From positions 2,281,001 through 2,345,000 of the forward strand of contig NZ_CP011039.1 of NCBI RefSeq assembly GCF_000238255.3: DNA of 64,000 bases. Reading direction: 5' to 3'. The position numbers were made by a program, and so were the translations under genes. Under the pieces are notes generated by a model. The model did no database searches, was not told where the DNA came from, and saw nothing but the letters and a program-made list of their open reading frames with translations. Source of the DNA: Pseudoalteromonas spongiae UST010723-006 (GTDB lineage Bacteria; Pseudomonadota; Gammaproteobacteria; Enterobacterales; Alteromonadaceae). This document shows, piece by piece, positions 56,561 through 64,000 of the stretch (position 1 is the stretch's first letter; the number at the start of each line of letters is the position of its first letter).

Positions 56561-57649
56561 CTACTCTTGCTCATTGGCAAACACAGGTTCAACCGTATCG
56601 CCAATTCGCACAAAACCTTGACCTAGAGTAATCACATTTGCGCTTTCGCCAAGTCCGGCCATCCACACGCCAGAGGCTTCTGACTTCACAACATCAATTG
56701 GCGAAAACACCACGCGGTTATTGTTATCAACCGTTTTAACACCAATATTGCCGTCTTCATCAAGCGCCATAAATGCTGGGCTTAAATGAATCGCGTTTAC
56801 TTCATCATAAGTAATATCAAGCTGGGTAGAAAAGCCCGCACGATACTGCATATTTGGGTTATCAAATGCCGCTTCAATTTTAAATGTGTTAGTGCCCTCA
56901 TCAGCAACGGAAGCGATGTAACGAATTTTTCCGCTGTAGGTTTTATTGTTAATAAATAAACCCGACACACTTTGTCCTACACTTAATCCCATCACTTCTT
57001 TTTGCGTTACATCGGCACGTACTACAAGCGGGTTTAAGTCAGCCAACTCTAAAATTGGGTCGCCACGCCCTAAGTAGTCACCTAGCTCAACAAGGCGCTG
57101 ATTAATTACACCAGAAAACGGTGCTTTAATTTCTGTTCGTTTAAGCGATAGCTCAAGATTTGCCAGACTCGCTTTAGCCTGCTCTAAACTTGCCTTTGCA
57201 CGCGCTAATGCAGATTGGTCATTAAGGCCTTTTTGCTTTAACTTAAGTGCTCCTTGGTACTCTACTTCGCTTTGTTCAAGCAACGCTTTTGCAGCGGTAA
57301 TTTGTGAATCTAAATCGGACTTATCGAGTTTAAGAATAACCGTACCTTGCTCAACAAACTGACCCTCTTTAACAAGAATCTCTATTACTTCACCTTCTTG
57401 ACGAGCGGCAACACGGGCAACCTTATTTGGTTCGGTGCGACCATAAAGTTGCAATGAGCGGTTAATTGGCTTGGCCTGCAAGGTTTCTACTTTAACTTTA
57501 GCAATACGCTGCTGGGATTCTGAGGTGCTTTGCTCATTGGCATTTGAGCCACCTGACATCATCCATAAGATAATAAAAATCGTAATAAAAATAGCGATGA
57601 TATAAGGCTTTTCGTTTAGCTGAGTGCGTAGCTTGTTAAATAGGTGCAT
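56561..57649 (-). CDS. RND efflux periplasmic adaptor subunit
   Basis: A 362-residue membrane-fusion protein. An N-terminal membrane anchor (about 15-32) precedes a barrel-sandwich (lipoyl) domain (VARVAARQEGEVIEILVKEGQFVEQGTV, e.g. VAARQEGEVIEILV), a coiled-coil hairpin (about 110-170), and beta-barrel and membrane-proximal domains. Substrate and outer-membrane partner cannot be read from sequence. It precedes the permease gene on the same strand. Confidence 0.92.
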   Translation of the reverse strand: MHLFNKLRTQLNEKPYIIAIFITIFIILWMMSGGSNANEQSTSESQQRIAKVKVETLQAKPINRSLQLYGRTEPNKVARVAARQEGEVIEILVKEGQFVEQGTVILKLDKSDLDSQITAAKALLEQSEVEYQGALKLKQKGLNDQSALARAKASLEQAKASLANLELSLKRTEIKAPFSGVINQRLVELGDYLGRGDPILELADLNPLVVRADVTQKEVMGLSVGQSVSGLFINNKTYSGKIRYIASVADEGTNTFKIEAAFDNPNMQYRAGFSTQLDITYDEVNAIHLSPAFMALDEDGNIGVKTVDNNNRVVFSPIDVVKSEASGVWMAGLGESANVITLGQGFVRIGDTVEPVFANEQE

Positions 57650-57869
57650 TCCTGTCTCCGGAACTGATGTGGCAGATATTTCCTTATCTGATGATAATAC
57701 TTCTCAACAATATATGTAAGTTAAAAAATGTAACACTCTGCACTCGAGCGTGTTGTTCTTTGTGGTCTAAATTTTGTTCAAGCCCAAAGCTGTTTAATCG
57801 TAGCATTGCTTTGTAGACCTAGTAGGCTAAGTCAAGAAGCAACAACAAAACACCGTCCAATTCAGGCAC

Positions 57870-57896
57870 AAAAAATGCCACATAAAGTGGCATTTT
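57870..57896 (-). terminator. Terminator after erpA
   Basis: AAAATGCCAC/GTGGCATTTT hairpin followed on the minus strand by six T, 24 bases past the erpA stop. Confidence 0.88.
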
Positions 57897-57920
57897 AAAT
57901 TTTACTATTTGTCTATTTAG

Positions 57921-58259
57921 TTAAACACTAAATGATGCGCCACAACCACAGGTTGTTGTTGCATTTGGGTTGTTTACAAAGAAACGTGAACCCTCTAGAC
58001 CTTCGGTATAGTCTACTTCACCATCAACTAGGTACTGAAGACTCATTGGGTCAACTACTAGAGTTACACCGCTTTTCTCGATTTCTAAATCGCCAGGATT
58101 GGTTTTCTCATCAAATGTAAAACCATATTGGAAACCTGAACACCCACCGCCCGTTACGTAAACACGTAATTTTAATGCTGGGTTTTCTTCTTCCTCGATA
58201 AGCTGCTTTACTTTATTTGCAGCATTTTCGCTAAATTTAATTGGTAGTTGATCAGACAT
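57921..58259 (-). CDS. erpA: Iron-sulfur cluster insertion protein ErpA
   Basis: A 112-residue A-type carrier that delivers Fe-S clusters to apoproteins such as IspG/IspH. The three ligands are Cys40 (GGGCSGFQY), Cys104 and Cys106 (TTCGCGASF). The start at 58259 matches the normal N-terminus [14 protein letters not shown]. Single-gene unit divergent from the ClC gene. Confidence 0.95.
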   Translation of the reverse strand: MSDQLPIKFSENAANKVKQLIEEEENPALKLRVYVTGGGCSGFQYGFTFDEKTNPGDLEIEKSGVTLVVDPMSLQYLVDGEVDYTEGLEGSRFFVNNPNATTTCGCGASFSV

Positions 58260-58476
58260 ACTTCGACCCATTTATATGAATGGTCGAATTATCTAATACC
58301 TGACCAATTTAATCAAGTTTAGCGCTATTCCCTTTGGTGATATTAAAGTAACGAAGTATCTAACGCGTTTATTGCGTTAGATCATTACTCGCTATACAAA
58401 TTAACTTATTTTTTATTGCTATTATGCTGTTATAATTACCTCATAATTAACCCTCTGAATTACCGATAACAATCGC

Positions 58477-60183
58477 ATGACATTTAGCCAAAAAGTAACC
58501 GATAATTTGGCGGCCTTACGAAGGGTCGTTGCTCGTCCAAAATCGAGTATTCAATTAGCGTTACTAGGTGTGCTAGCGGGCTTAGTTGCCGCCATGTTGA
58601 TTATTATGTTTCGCTTAGTGGTATTAATTGGCCAAAGCGGCTTTGTCAGCGAATACGATAACTTTACTCAACTTCCTGAAACTGAAAGATTAATACTACC
58701 TATTCTCGCCGCAGTATTTATTGCTACTTTTGCTTACCTAACAGGTTTTAAACATTATCGCCTTGGTATTCCCTACGTTATTCACCGCATTAAACAAAAC
58801 TATGGCCAAATGCCTATTTGGAATGCCGTTAACCAATTTGTTGGCGGGGCAATTGCACTTATTAGCGGCTTTTCAGTGGGACGAGAAGGCCCATCGGTGC
58901 ATATGGGGGCGGCAGGTGCCAGTGTCATTGCCAGTTATTTGCATTTGCCTTTTAATGCCATGCGTACCTTAACGGGATGCGGTGTAGCTGCGGGTATTTC
59001 GGCATCATTTAACACCCCGCTCGCAGCGGTTATTTTTGTCATGGAAGTGGTACTAAGAGAGTACAAAGTGCATATTTTCGTACCGGTTATTCTGGCATCG
59101 GTAACAGGTGCTATCACCACTCAATTTGTTTTTGGCTCCGATTCAGAATTGGCGCTAATTCAAGTAGTATCGATTCCGCCTTGGCATTACCCCTATTTAG
59201 TGGTCTGTGGCATTGTGCTCGGTGCGGTTGCCTATGGTTTTAACAAAAATCTGATGTTGATAATTCGCACCTTTAAATCGGTAAATATGTTTCCTCGCCT
59301 TATTTTGGCAGGCATTATTACCGGTGCAATTGGTTACTTAGTACCACAAGCCATGGGTTCAGGTATGAGCGCCATAGATATTGCAGTAAGCTCCCCTGAA
59401 CAGGTTCAGTTACTGACCACCATTTTAATCGCTAAATTATTAGCAACCTTATTTGCCTTAGGCTTAGGTATTCCTGGCGGGATCATTGGCCCAGTTATTG
59501 GACTTGGCGTTATTTTAGGCTCATTAATGAGCTACTTTGCTGCGTTTATTAGCCCTGAAGTAAACATTACAGGTACTTACGCGGTACTTGGTATGGCCGG
59601 TTTGCTTGCGGCAACGCTCAATGCACCTCTCGCGGCACTGATGACAGTAATGGAACTAACCGCTAGCCACAGCATTATTGTGCCAGCTATGTTAGTAATT
59701 GTGTCTGCGTATTTAACCGCACTCCAAGGCTTTGGCAACCGTTCCATTTTCTTACAACAACTGGACTTTCAAGGGCTTAAATATCAGGTTTCCCCTGCCG
59801 TAGAAGCACTGCAAAAAGTCGGGGTTATTGAGGAAATGAGCGATAAGTTCAACTTACTTTACAGCGATGATAAATCGCTTATCGCAGAGTCTCTTGATGC
59901 AGCAGACGCACAAACCCCGCTAATTGTTTTTGATGATGAAAACGGCTATCGCCTTGCTGAGTACGACTTAAACCTTACCGCTGAAGAAAGCGTGTCAATC
60001 CGTTATATCGAAATGCAAGGTGTTACCAGCCAAGCAACCCTTGGTGATGCTTTTGAGATTTTACGCGATAATCGTTCAGGGGTTATTTACGTATATGATC
60101 AACTCAAAGACAATGATATTTTAGGCATTATCCGCTGGGATGACATTCGCCAAATTTTAATGATCCGCAACGCATTGCTTTAG
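58477..60183 (+). CDS. ClC-family chloride channel/antiporter with C-terminal regulatory domain
   Basis: A 568-residue membrane protein of the ClC family. The N-terminal 430 residues form the channel core; the gating glutamate is Glu137 in SVGREGPSVHMG, with further motifs YRLGIPYVIH and GLGIPGGIIGPVIGLG. The C-terminal 125 residues (VGVIEEMSDKFNLLYSDD ... ILGIIRWDDIRQIL) look like a degenerate CBS pair, a domain that senses nucleotides in other ClCs. Likely a Cl-/H+ exchanger. In a short operon with hemJ, 12 bases apart. Confidence 0.88.
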   Translation: MTFSQKVTDNLAALRRVVARPKSSIQLALLGVLAGLVAAMLIIMFRLVVLIGQSGFVSEYDNFTQLPETERLILPILAAVFIATFAYLTGFKHYRLGIPYVIHRIKQNYGQMPIWNAVNQFVGGAIALISGFSVGREGPSVHMGAAGASVIASYLHLPFNAMRTLTGCGVAAGISASFNTPLAAVIFVMEVVLREYKVHIFVPVILASVTGAITTQFVFGSDSELALIQVVSIPPWHYPYLVVCGIVLGAVAYGFNKNLMLIIRTFKSVNMFPRLILAGIITGAIGYLVPQAMGSGMSAIDIAVSSPEQVQLLTTILIAKLLATLFALGLGIPGGIIGPVIGLGVILGSLMSYFAAFISPEVNITGTYAVLGMAGLLAATLNAPLAALMTVMELTASHSIIVPAMLVIVSAYLTALQGFGNRSIFLQQLDFQGLKYQVSPAVEALQKVGVIEEMSDKFNLLYSDDKSLIAESLDAADAQTPLIVFDDENGYRLAEYDLNLTAEESVSIRYIEMQGVTSQATLGDAFEILRDNRSGVIYVYDQLKDNDILGIIRWDDIRQILMIRNALL

Positions 60184-60195
60184 GATATAACAATA

Positions 60196-60630
60196 ATGAA
60201 CACCCTATTACTGATAAAAGCGCTTCACATCTTTTTTATGGTTGCTTGGTTTGCAGGCATTTTTTACCTACCTCGTTTATTTGTTTATCACGCCCTTACC
60301 GAAGAGCGCAGTAACAGTGCCATGCTAAAAATCATGGAGCGCCGTTTACTCTTCTTCGTTACGCCATTTGCTATTTTAACGGGCGTTTTTGGTATCACTT
60401 TAATTGTAATGTATGGCCGAGAGTGGTTCCGTGCCAGCATGTGGCTGCATTACAAATTAGTGCTGGTCATTTTGCTTTATATTTACCACGGCTACTGCTT
60501 TAAACTACTGGCCGATTTTAAGCACGACAGAAACCAGCGAAGCGATAAGTTTTATCGCATATTCAATGAATTACCTGTTTTAGTACTGCTTGCGATTGTT
60601 ATCTTAGCGGTAATGAAGCCAAGTTTATAA
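60196..60630 (+). CDS. hemJ: Protoporphyrinogen IX oxidase HemJ
   Basis: A 144-residue membrane protein with four helices. The family start ALHIFFMVAWFAGIFYLPRLFVYHA (shown ALHIFFMVAWFAGIFYLPRL) contains the essential His and Arg. HemJ converts protoporphyrinogen IX to protoporphyrin IX in bacteria lacking HemG or HemY. With hemL near by, it supports haem synthesis. Size is normal. Confidence 0.9.
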   Translation: MNTLLLIKALHIFFMVAWFAGIFYLPRLFVYHALTEERSNSAMLKIMERRLLFFVTPFAILTGVFGITLIVMYGREWFRASMWLHYKLVLVILLYIYHGYCFKLLADFKHDRNQRSDKFYRIFNELPVLVLLAIVILAVMKPSL

Positions 60631-60678
60631 AAAATCTGCTATATTAGCGCCCGAAAATAACTGTTCAGGATCTTTATC

Positions 60679-61695
60679 ATGTCAAACTTTGTTGGCCAGC
60701 ATGTTCTGTCTGTAAATGAGTTAAACCGCGATGCGATTGAAACCATTTTTAATGTTGCAAAGAAAATGGAGCCGTACGCAAAGAAGCAAAAACGCACCAA
60801 AGTACTTGAAGGTGCTATTCTTGCAAACTTATTTTTCGAACCAAGCACCCGTACCCGCGTAAGCTTTGGTACTGCATTTAACTTGCTTGGCGGCCTTGTT
60901 CGTGAAACAACCGGCATGCAAACTTCGGCACTTGCTAAAGGTGAATCTCTGTATGATACCGCTCGTGTAATTTCATCATACGCAGATGCCGTTGCGATGC
61001 GTCACCCAGAAGCACACTCGGTTGCCGAATTTGCTAATGGTTCGACGGTACCAGTACTTAATGGTGGTGACGGTCCAAACGAACACCCAACACAAGCGCT
61101 ACTTGACCTGCTAACAATTGATAAAGAACTTGCGCGCTTTGACCGCAATATTGACGGCATGCACATTGCCCTTGTCGGTGATTTAAAATATGGCCGTACC
61201 GTGCACTCACTATCAAAATTACTGTGCCATTATAAAGACGTAAAATTTTCACTTGTTGCGCCAGATGGCTTGCAAATGCCTGACTACATTGTTGATACCG
61301 TAACTAATGCAGGTCACCAAGTCGAAATCGTCAACCAAATGGAAGGTAATCTTGCAGCCGATATCGTGTATCAAACACGTATTCAAGAAGAGCGCTTCCC
61401 ATCGCAAGAAGAAGCAAATAAGTATCGTGGTGGCTTCCGTATTAGCCAAGCAATTTACGATGCCCACTGCAAACCAAACTCTGTACTAATGCATCCATTA
61501 CCGCGCGACAGCCGTGGTGATGCAAATGAGCTTGATAACGACTTAAACAGTAATGATAACCTAGCGATTTTCCGCCAAGTACAAAATGGTGTACTGGTGC
61601 GTATGGCGCTATTTGCATTAACGCTAGGTGTTGACGGTCTCGTCGACAAATATGAAACCGAAGTGCCATGGTTCAGCCGTAAACAAAATACCTAA
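60679..61695 (+). CDS. pyrB: Aspartate carbamoyltransferase catalytic subunit
   Basis: A 338-residue enzyme of pyrimidine synthesis. Carbamoyl-phosphate motif FEPSTRTRVSF, and later HPEAHSVAEFA, GDGPNEHPTQALLDLLT (HPTQ) and MHPLPRDSRGDANEL, are conserved. The protein is longer than E. coli PyrB (311 residues). No pyrI regulatory gene follows, since hemL starts soon after, so the enzyme may be unregulated or controlled elsewhere. Confidence 0.95.
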   Translation: MSNFVGQHVLSVNELNRDAIETIFNVAKKMEPYAKKQKRTKVLEGAILANLFFEPSTRTRVSFGTAFNLLGGLVRETTGMQTSALAKGESLYDTARVISSYADAVAMRHPEAHSVAEFANGSTVPVLNGGDGPNEHPTQALLDLLTIDKELARFDRNIDGMHIALVGDLKYGRTVHSLSKLLCHYKDVKFSLVAPDGLQMPDYIVDTVTNAGHQVEIVNQMEGNLAADIVYQTRIQEERFPSQEEANKYRGGFRISQAIYDAHCKPNSVLMHPLPRDSRGDANELDNDLNSNDNLAIFRQVQNGVLVRMALFALTLGVDGLVDKYETEVPWFSRKQNT

Positions 61696-61713
61696 TCTTA
61701 TTTGGAACAAATT

Positions 61714-62994
61714 ATGACAATTAGCCAAGACTTATTTGATAGAGCACAGGCGTCTATCCCTGGTGGTGTGAATTCGCCGGTTCGCGCATTTAACGGTGTC
61801 GGTGGCACACCGCGCTTTATTACTAAAGCCGAAGGCGCATTTACTTATGACGCCGACAACAACAAGTACATTGACTATGTTGGCTCTTGGGGCCCAATGA
61901 TTTTAGGTCACAACCACAGTGCCATTAAACAGGCAGTGCTTGACGCTGTTGAGAACGGTTTAAGCTACGGCGCACCAACAGAAACTGAAATTTTAATGGC
62001 CGAGAAAGTAAAAGCACTTGTGCCATCAATTGAAAAAGTGCGCATGGTAAGCTCAGGTACTGAAGCAACCATGAGTGCAATTCGTCTGGCGCGCGGCTTT
62101 ACAGGCAAAGATAAAATCTTAAAGTTTGAAGGCTGTTACCACGGTCACGCTGACTCACTACTGGTAAAAGCGGGTTCTGGCGCTCTGACTATGGGCGTGC
62201 CAAATTCACCGGGTATTCCTGAAGACTTTGCTAAGCACACACTGACTGTATCGTTTAACAAACTCGATGAAGTAAAAGAAATTTTCGCTAAATTTGGTGA
62301 TGATATTGCGTGTATTATCGTTGAACCTGTTGCAGGTAACATGAACTGTATCCCACCAGTTGCTGGCTTCTTAGAAGGTTTACGCGCAGTGTGTGACGAA
62401 TACAAATCAGTACTGATTTTTGATGAAGTAATGACAGGCTTCCGCGTTGCAAAAGGCGGTGCACAGGCGTATTACAATATCACACCAGATCTAACCTGTT
62501 TAGGTAAGGTAATCGGCGGCGGTATGCCGGTAGGTGCATTTGGTGGTAAAACTGAAATCATGGATTACATCGCACCAGTAGGTCCGGTTTATCAAGCAGG
62601 TACGCTTTCAGGTAACCCAATTGCCATGGCGGCAGGCTTAAAAGCCCTTGAGTTACTGGATGTTGATGGTCTTCATGACGAACTTGAAGCGAAAAGTAAG
62701 CGTATTTGTGAAGGCTTTAAAGCTGCTGCTGAAAAAGCAGGTATTGAACTTACCACAAACTACGCAGGTGGCATGTATGGTTTCTTCTTCACATCTGAAG
62801 AAAAAGTAACTACTTACCAGCAAGCAACAGAATGTGATTTAGAGCGCTTTAAAAAGTTCTTCCACTTAATGCTTGATGAAGGTGTTTATCTTGCACCAAG
62901 TGCATTTGAGGCAGGCTTTGTTTCAACAGCACACGGTGATGCTGAAATTGAAGCAACCATTGCAGCTGCTGAGCGCTCTTTCGCTAAGCTTTAA
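61714..62994 (+). CDS. hemL: Glutamate-1-semialdehyde 2,1-aminomutase
   Basis: A 426-residue PLP enzyme producing 5-aminolevulinate in the C5 pathway of haem synthesis. The cofactor Lys is in [16 protein letters not shown]; other motifs are [21 protein letters not shown] and [11 protein letters not shown]. The ATG at 61714 is the family start; a TTG 12 bases upstream is less likely. Terminator follows. Close to hemJ and pyrB. Confidence 0.95.
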   Translation: MTISQDLFDRAQASIPGGVNSPVRAFNGVGGTPRFITKAEGAFTYDADNNKYIDYVGSWGPMILGHNHSAIKQAVLDAVENGLSYGAPTETEILMAEKVKALVPSIEKVRMVSSGTEATMSAIRLARGFTGKDKILKFEGCYHGHADSLLVKAGSGALTMGVPNSPGIPEDFAKHTLTVSFNKLDEVKEIFAKFGDDIACIIVEPVAGNMNCIPPVAGFLEGLRAVCDEYKSVLIFDEVMTGFRVAKGGAQAYYNITPDLTCLGKVIGGGMPVGAFGGKTEIMDYIAPVGPVYQAGTLSGNPIAMAAGLKALELLDVDGLHDELEAKSKRICEGFKAAAEKAGIELTTNYAGGMYGFFFTSEEKVTTYQQATECDLERFKKFFHLMLDEGVYLAPSAFEAGFVSTAHGDAEIEATIAAAERSFAKL

Positions 62995-63018
62995 GCAAAT
63001 AAGTTAGATTTAATTTAT

Positions 63019-63046
63019 AAAACCACGCACTTGCGTGGTTTTTTTT
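63019..63046 (+). terminator. Terminator after hemL
   Basis: AAAACCACGCA/TGCGTGGTTTT hairpin followed by a run of eight T. Confidence 0.9.
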
Positions 63047-63118
63047 GAACGAAAAAAGGCAAAAACTCGTTCTTCTTATAAACTTGTACCACTGTGTCAC
63101 TTAACAGGATCAGAGTTT

Positions 63119-64000
63119 ATGCCAAAGCCCAATGCCTTTATTCTTCCCGCCATAACCTTAATGGCCAAGCTAAATTACTCTAAAAAGATCATCGTCGTGG
63201 TATGCGTGTTACTAATTCCCTTAGCGATCAGCTTAATTTTTTTAAACGTGCAGCTTAACCATCAAATTACACAGCACCAACGGGAACTCTCAGGACTAAA
63301 AAATTACAAGCCTTTGCTACAAGCGGTTGTTGACAACAACTTAAATCAGGTTGCCACCAATGACTTTAATGTTTCAGCTAGTAATGCGTTAGACTCTCTC
63401 AATAAAATATCGATAAAAAGCCAACTAGCAACCGATAACGATTTGGCGAGCAATTATTTAAATCGCGCCATAGTGGATGATTTCCCGCTGCTTGTTGCCA
63501 ATTTTTATGCGGTAAAAGAGGCCACAGACACAGTAATAAATAGCGGCAGTTTTACACCTGATACTTTTATACAGCTATCTAACCAAAATAAATCGCTACC
63601 GAGTTCAGTCAATAACCTTGAAAACAAATTAATGGTTGCAATGACGCATCATAAACCAACAAAAACCGCGCTACAAAGCGTCGTTCTTGATACCAAAAGC
63701 GTCTTGCTAAACTATCAAAGAACCATAAAACAGCAAGTGCTCGACCCCGATTCAATCAATTTATCACGCTCGCAGTTTTCTCAGCTAAATAAAAAAACAA
63801 TCGAAAGTTTAGAGCGTTTTACAGGCACCTTGCTGCCACACCTAACTCAAAAAGTACGCCAACAAATGGCAAACGCTCAGTACATTCGTAACAGCGTGCT
63901 AATTGCATCGATTCTGTTTACGGTAATCGCACTTTACTTGGTGACAGGTTTTTATTTTGCAGTTATACGCACACTATCGCGTTTATCTAACACCGTAAAC
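63119..64000 (+). CDS. Membrane signalling protein, partial (probable chemoreceptor)
   Basis: An ORF of at least 294 codons runs from the ATG at 63119 to the window end without a stop. It has a first hydrophobic segment (about residues 24-43, IIVVVCVLLIPLAISLIFLN), an extracytoplasmic helical region of about 210 residues, and a second membrane segment near residues 260-282 (SVLIASILFTVIALYLVTGFYF in shortened form SVLIASILFTVIALYLV). This TM-sensor-TM layout is typical of chemoreceptors, histidine kinases and diguanylate cyclases. The output domain lies beyond the window. No RBS of good quality is seen. Confidence 0.65.
   Translation, partial: MPKPNAFILPAITLMAKLNYSKKIIVVVCVLLIPLAISLIFLNVQLNHQITQHQRELSGLKNYKPLLQAVVDNNLNQVATNDFNVSASNALDSLNKISIKSQLATDNDLASNYLNRAIVDDFPLLVANFYAVKEATDTVINSGSFTPDTFIQLSNQNKSLPSSVNNLENKLMVAMTHHKPTKTALQSVVLDTKSVLLNYQRTIKQQVLDPDSINLSRSQFSQLNKKTIESLERFTGTLLPHLTQKVRQQMANAQYIRNSVLIASILFTVIALYLVTGFYFAVIRTLSRLSNTVN

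Overview
The window looks like chromosomal DNA from a marine gammaproteobacterium of the order Alteromonadales, most likely Pseudoalteromonas or a close relative. This rests on moderately AT-rich coding sequence, a complete Na+-translocating NADH:quinone oxidoreductase operon with nqrM and apbE beside it, FabV as enoyl reductase, a Cpx system, and the housekeeping clusters secB-grxC-yibN/gpmI-envC-ctpA-yibQ and pilBCD-coaE-yacG. The genus is an inference from gene content; no rRNA or tRNA gene is present to confirm it.

Layout. 0.4-9.6 kb is a type IV pilus locus: a major pilin, two unusual AT-rich genes (an ICMT-like membrane methyltransferase and a serine beta-lactamase-fold hydrolase), then pilB, pilC, pilD, coaE, a second full-length pilB paralogue and yacG. 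9.6-14.1 kb holds a lipoprotein and a Cpx envelope-stress module (cpxP divergent from cpxR-cpxA, followed by an overlapping lysophospholipase-like hydrolase). 14.1-22.9 kb is housekeeping: fieF, trmL, gpsA-secB-grxC-yibN on the minus strand, and gpmI-envC-ctpA-yibQ on the plus strand. 22.9-31.6 kb carries an HDOD protein, a HIT protein, a dipeptidyl peptidase, a chemoreceptor, a MITE-like repeat, an M17 aminopeptidase and LexA-controlled dinB. 31.9-35.6 kb is a regulatory cluster: a DUF3192 lipoprotein, a LytTR regulator with a degenerate receiver, a BlaI-type repressor and a BlaR1-like M56 peptidase that ends in a TonB domain. 35.7-43 kb is nqrM, apbE and nqrABCDEF. 43.3-48.8 kb holds fabV, a TRAP transporter, bolA and an AlkB-like dioxygenase. 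48.8-52.6 kb has rlmG, yajG, a cyclophilin and ampG. 52.6-58.3 kb has a small HTH protein, an unlisted 58-residue membrane protein, an RND efflux pair and erpA. 58.5-64 kb has a ClC channel, hemJ, pyrB, hemL and the start of a membrane signalling protein cut by the window end.

How the genes fit together. PilB/C/D assemble and mature the pilus made from the pilin, and the two genes after the pilin are candidates for a pilin-specific accessory function. CpxP, CpxR and CpxA sense envelope stress, and a CpxR-type box lies in the divergent promoter. NqrM and ApbE mature the NQR complex: ApbE attaches FMN to the SGAT threonines visible in NqrB and NqrC. ErpA, HemJ and HemL serve iron-sulfur and haem supply.

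The strongest leads are the pilA-linked methyltransferase/serine-hydrolase pair, the second pilB between coaE and yacG, the LytTR-BlaI-M56/TonB cluster with repeated ATTACGA-N6-TCGTAAT operators, the MITE at 28435-28745, a dinB gene that appears nearly leaderless behind a LexA box, and a hairpin that covers the ribosome binding site of a lipoprotein gene. I found no CRISPR array, tRNA, rRNA, prophage or intact insertion sequence.
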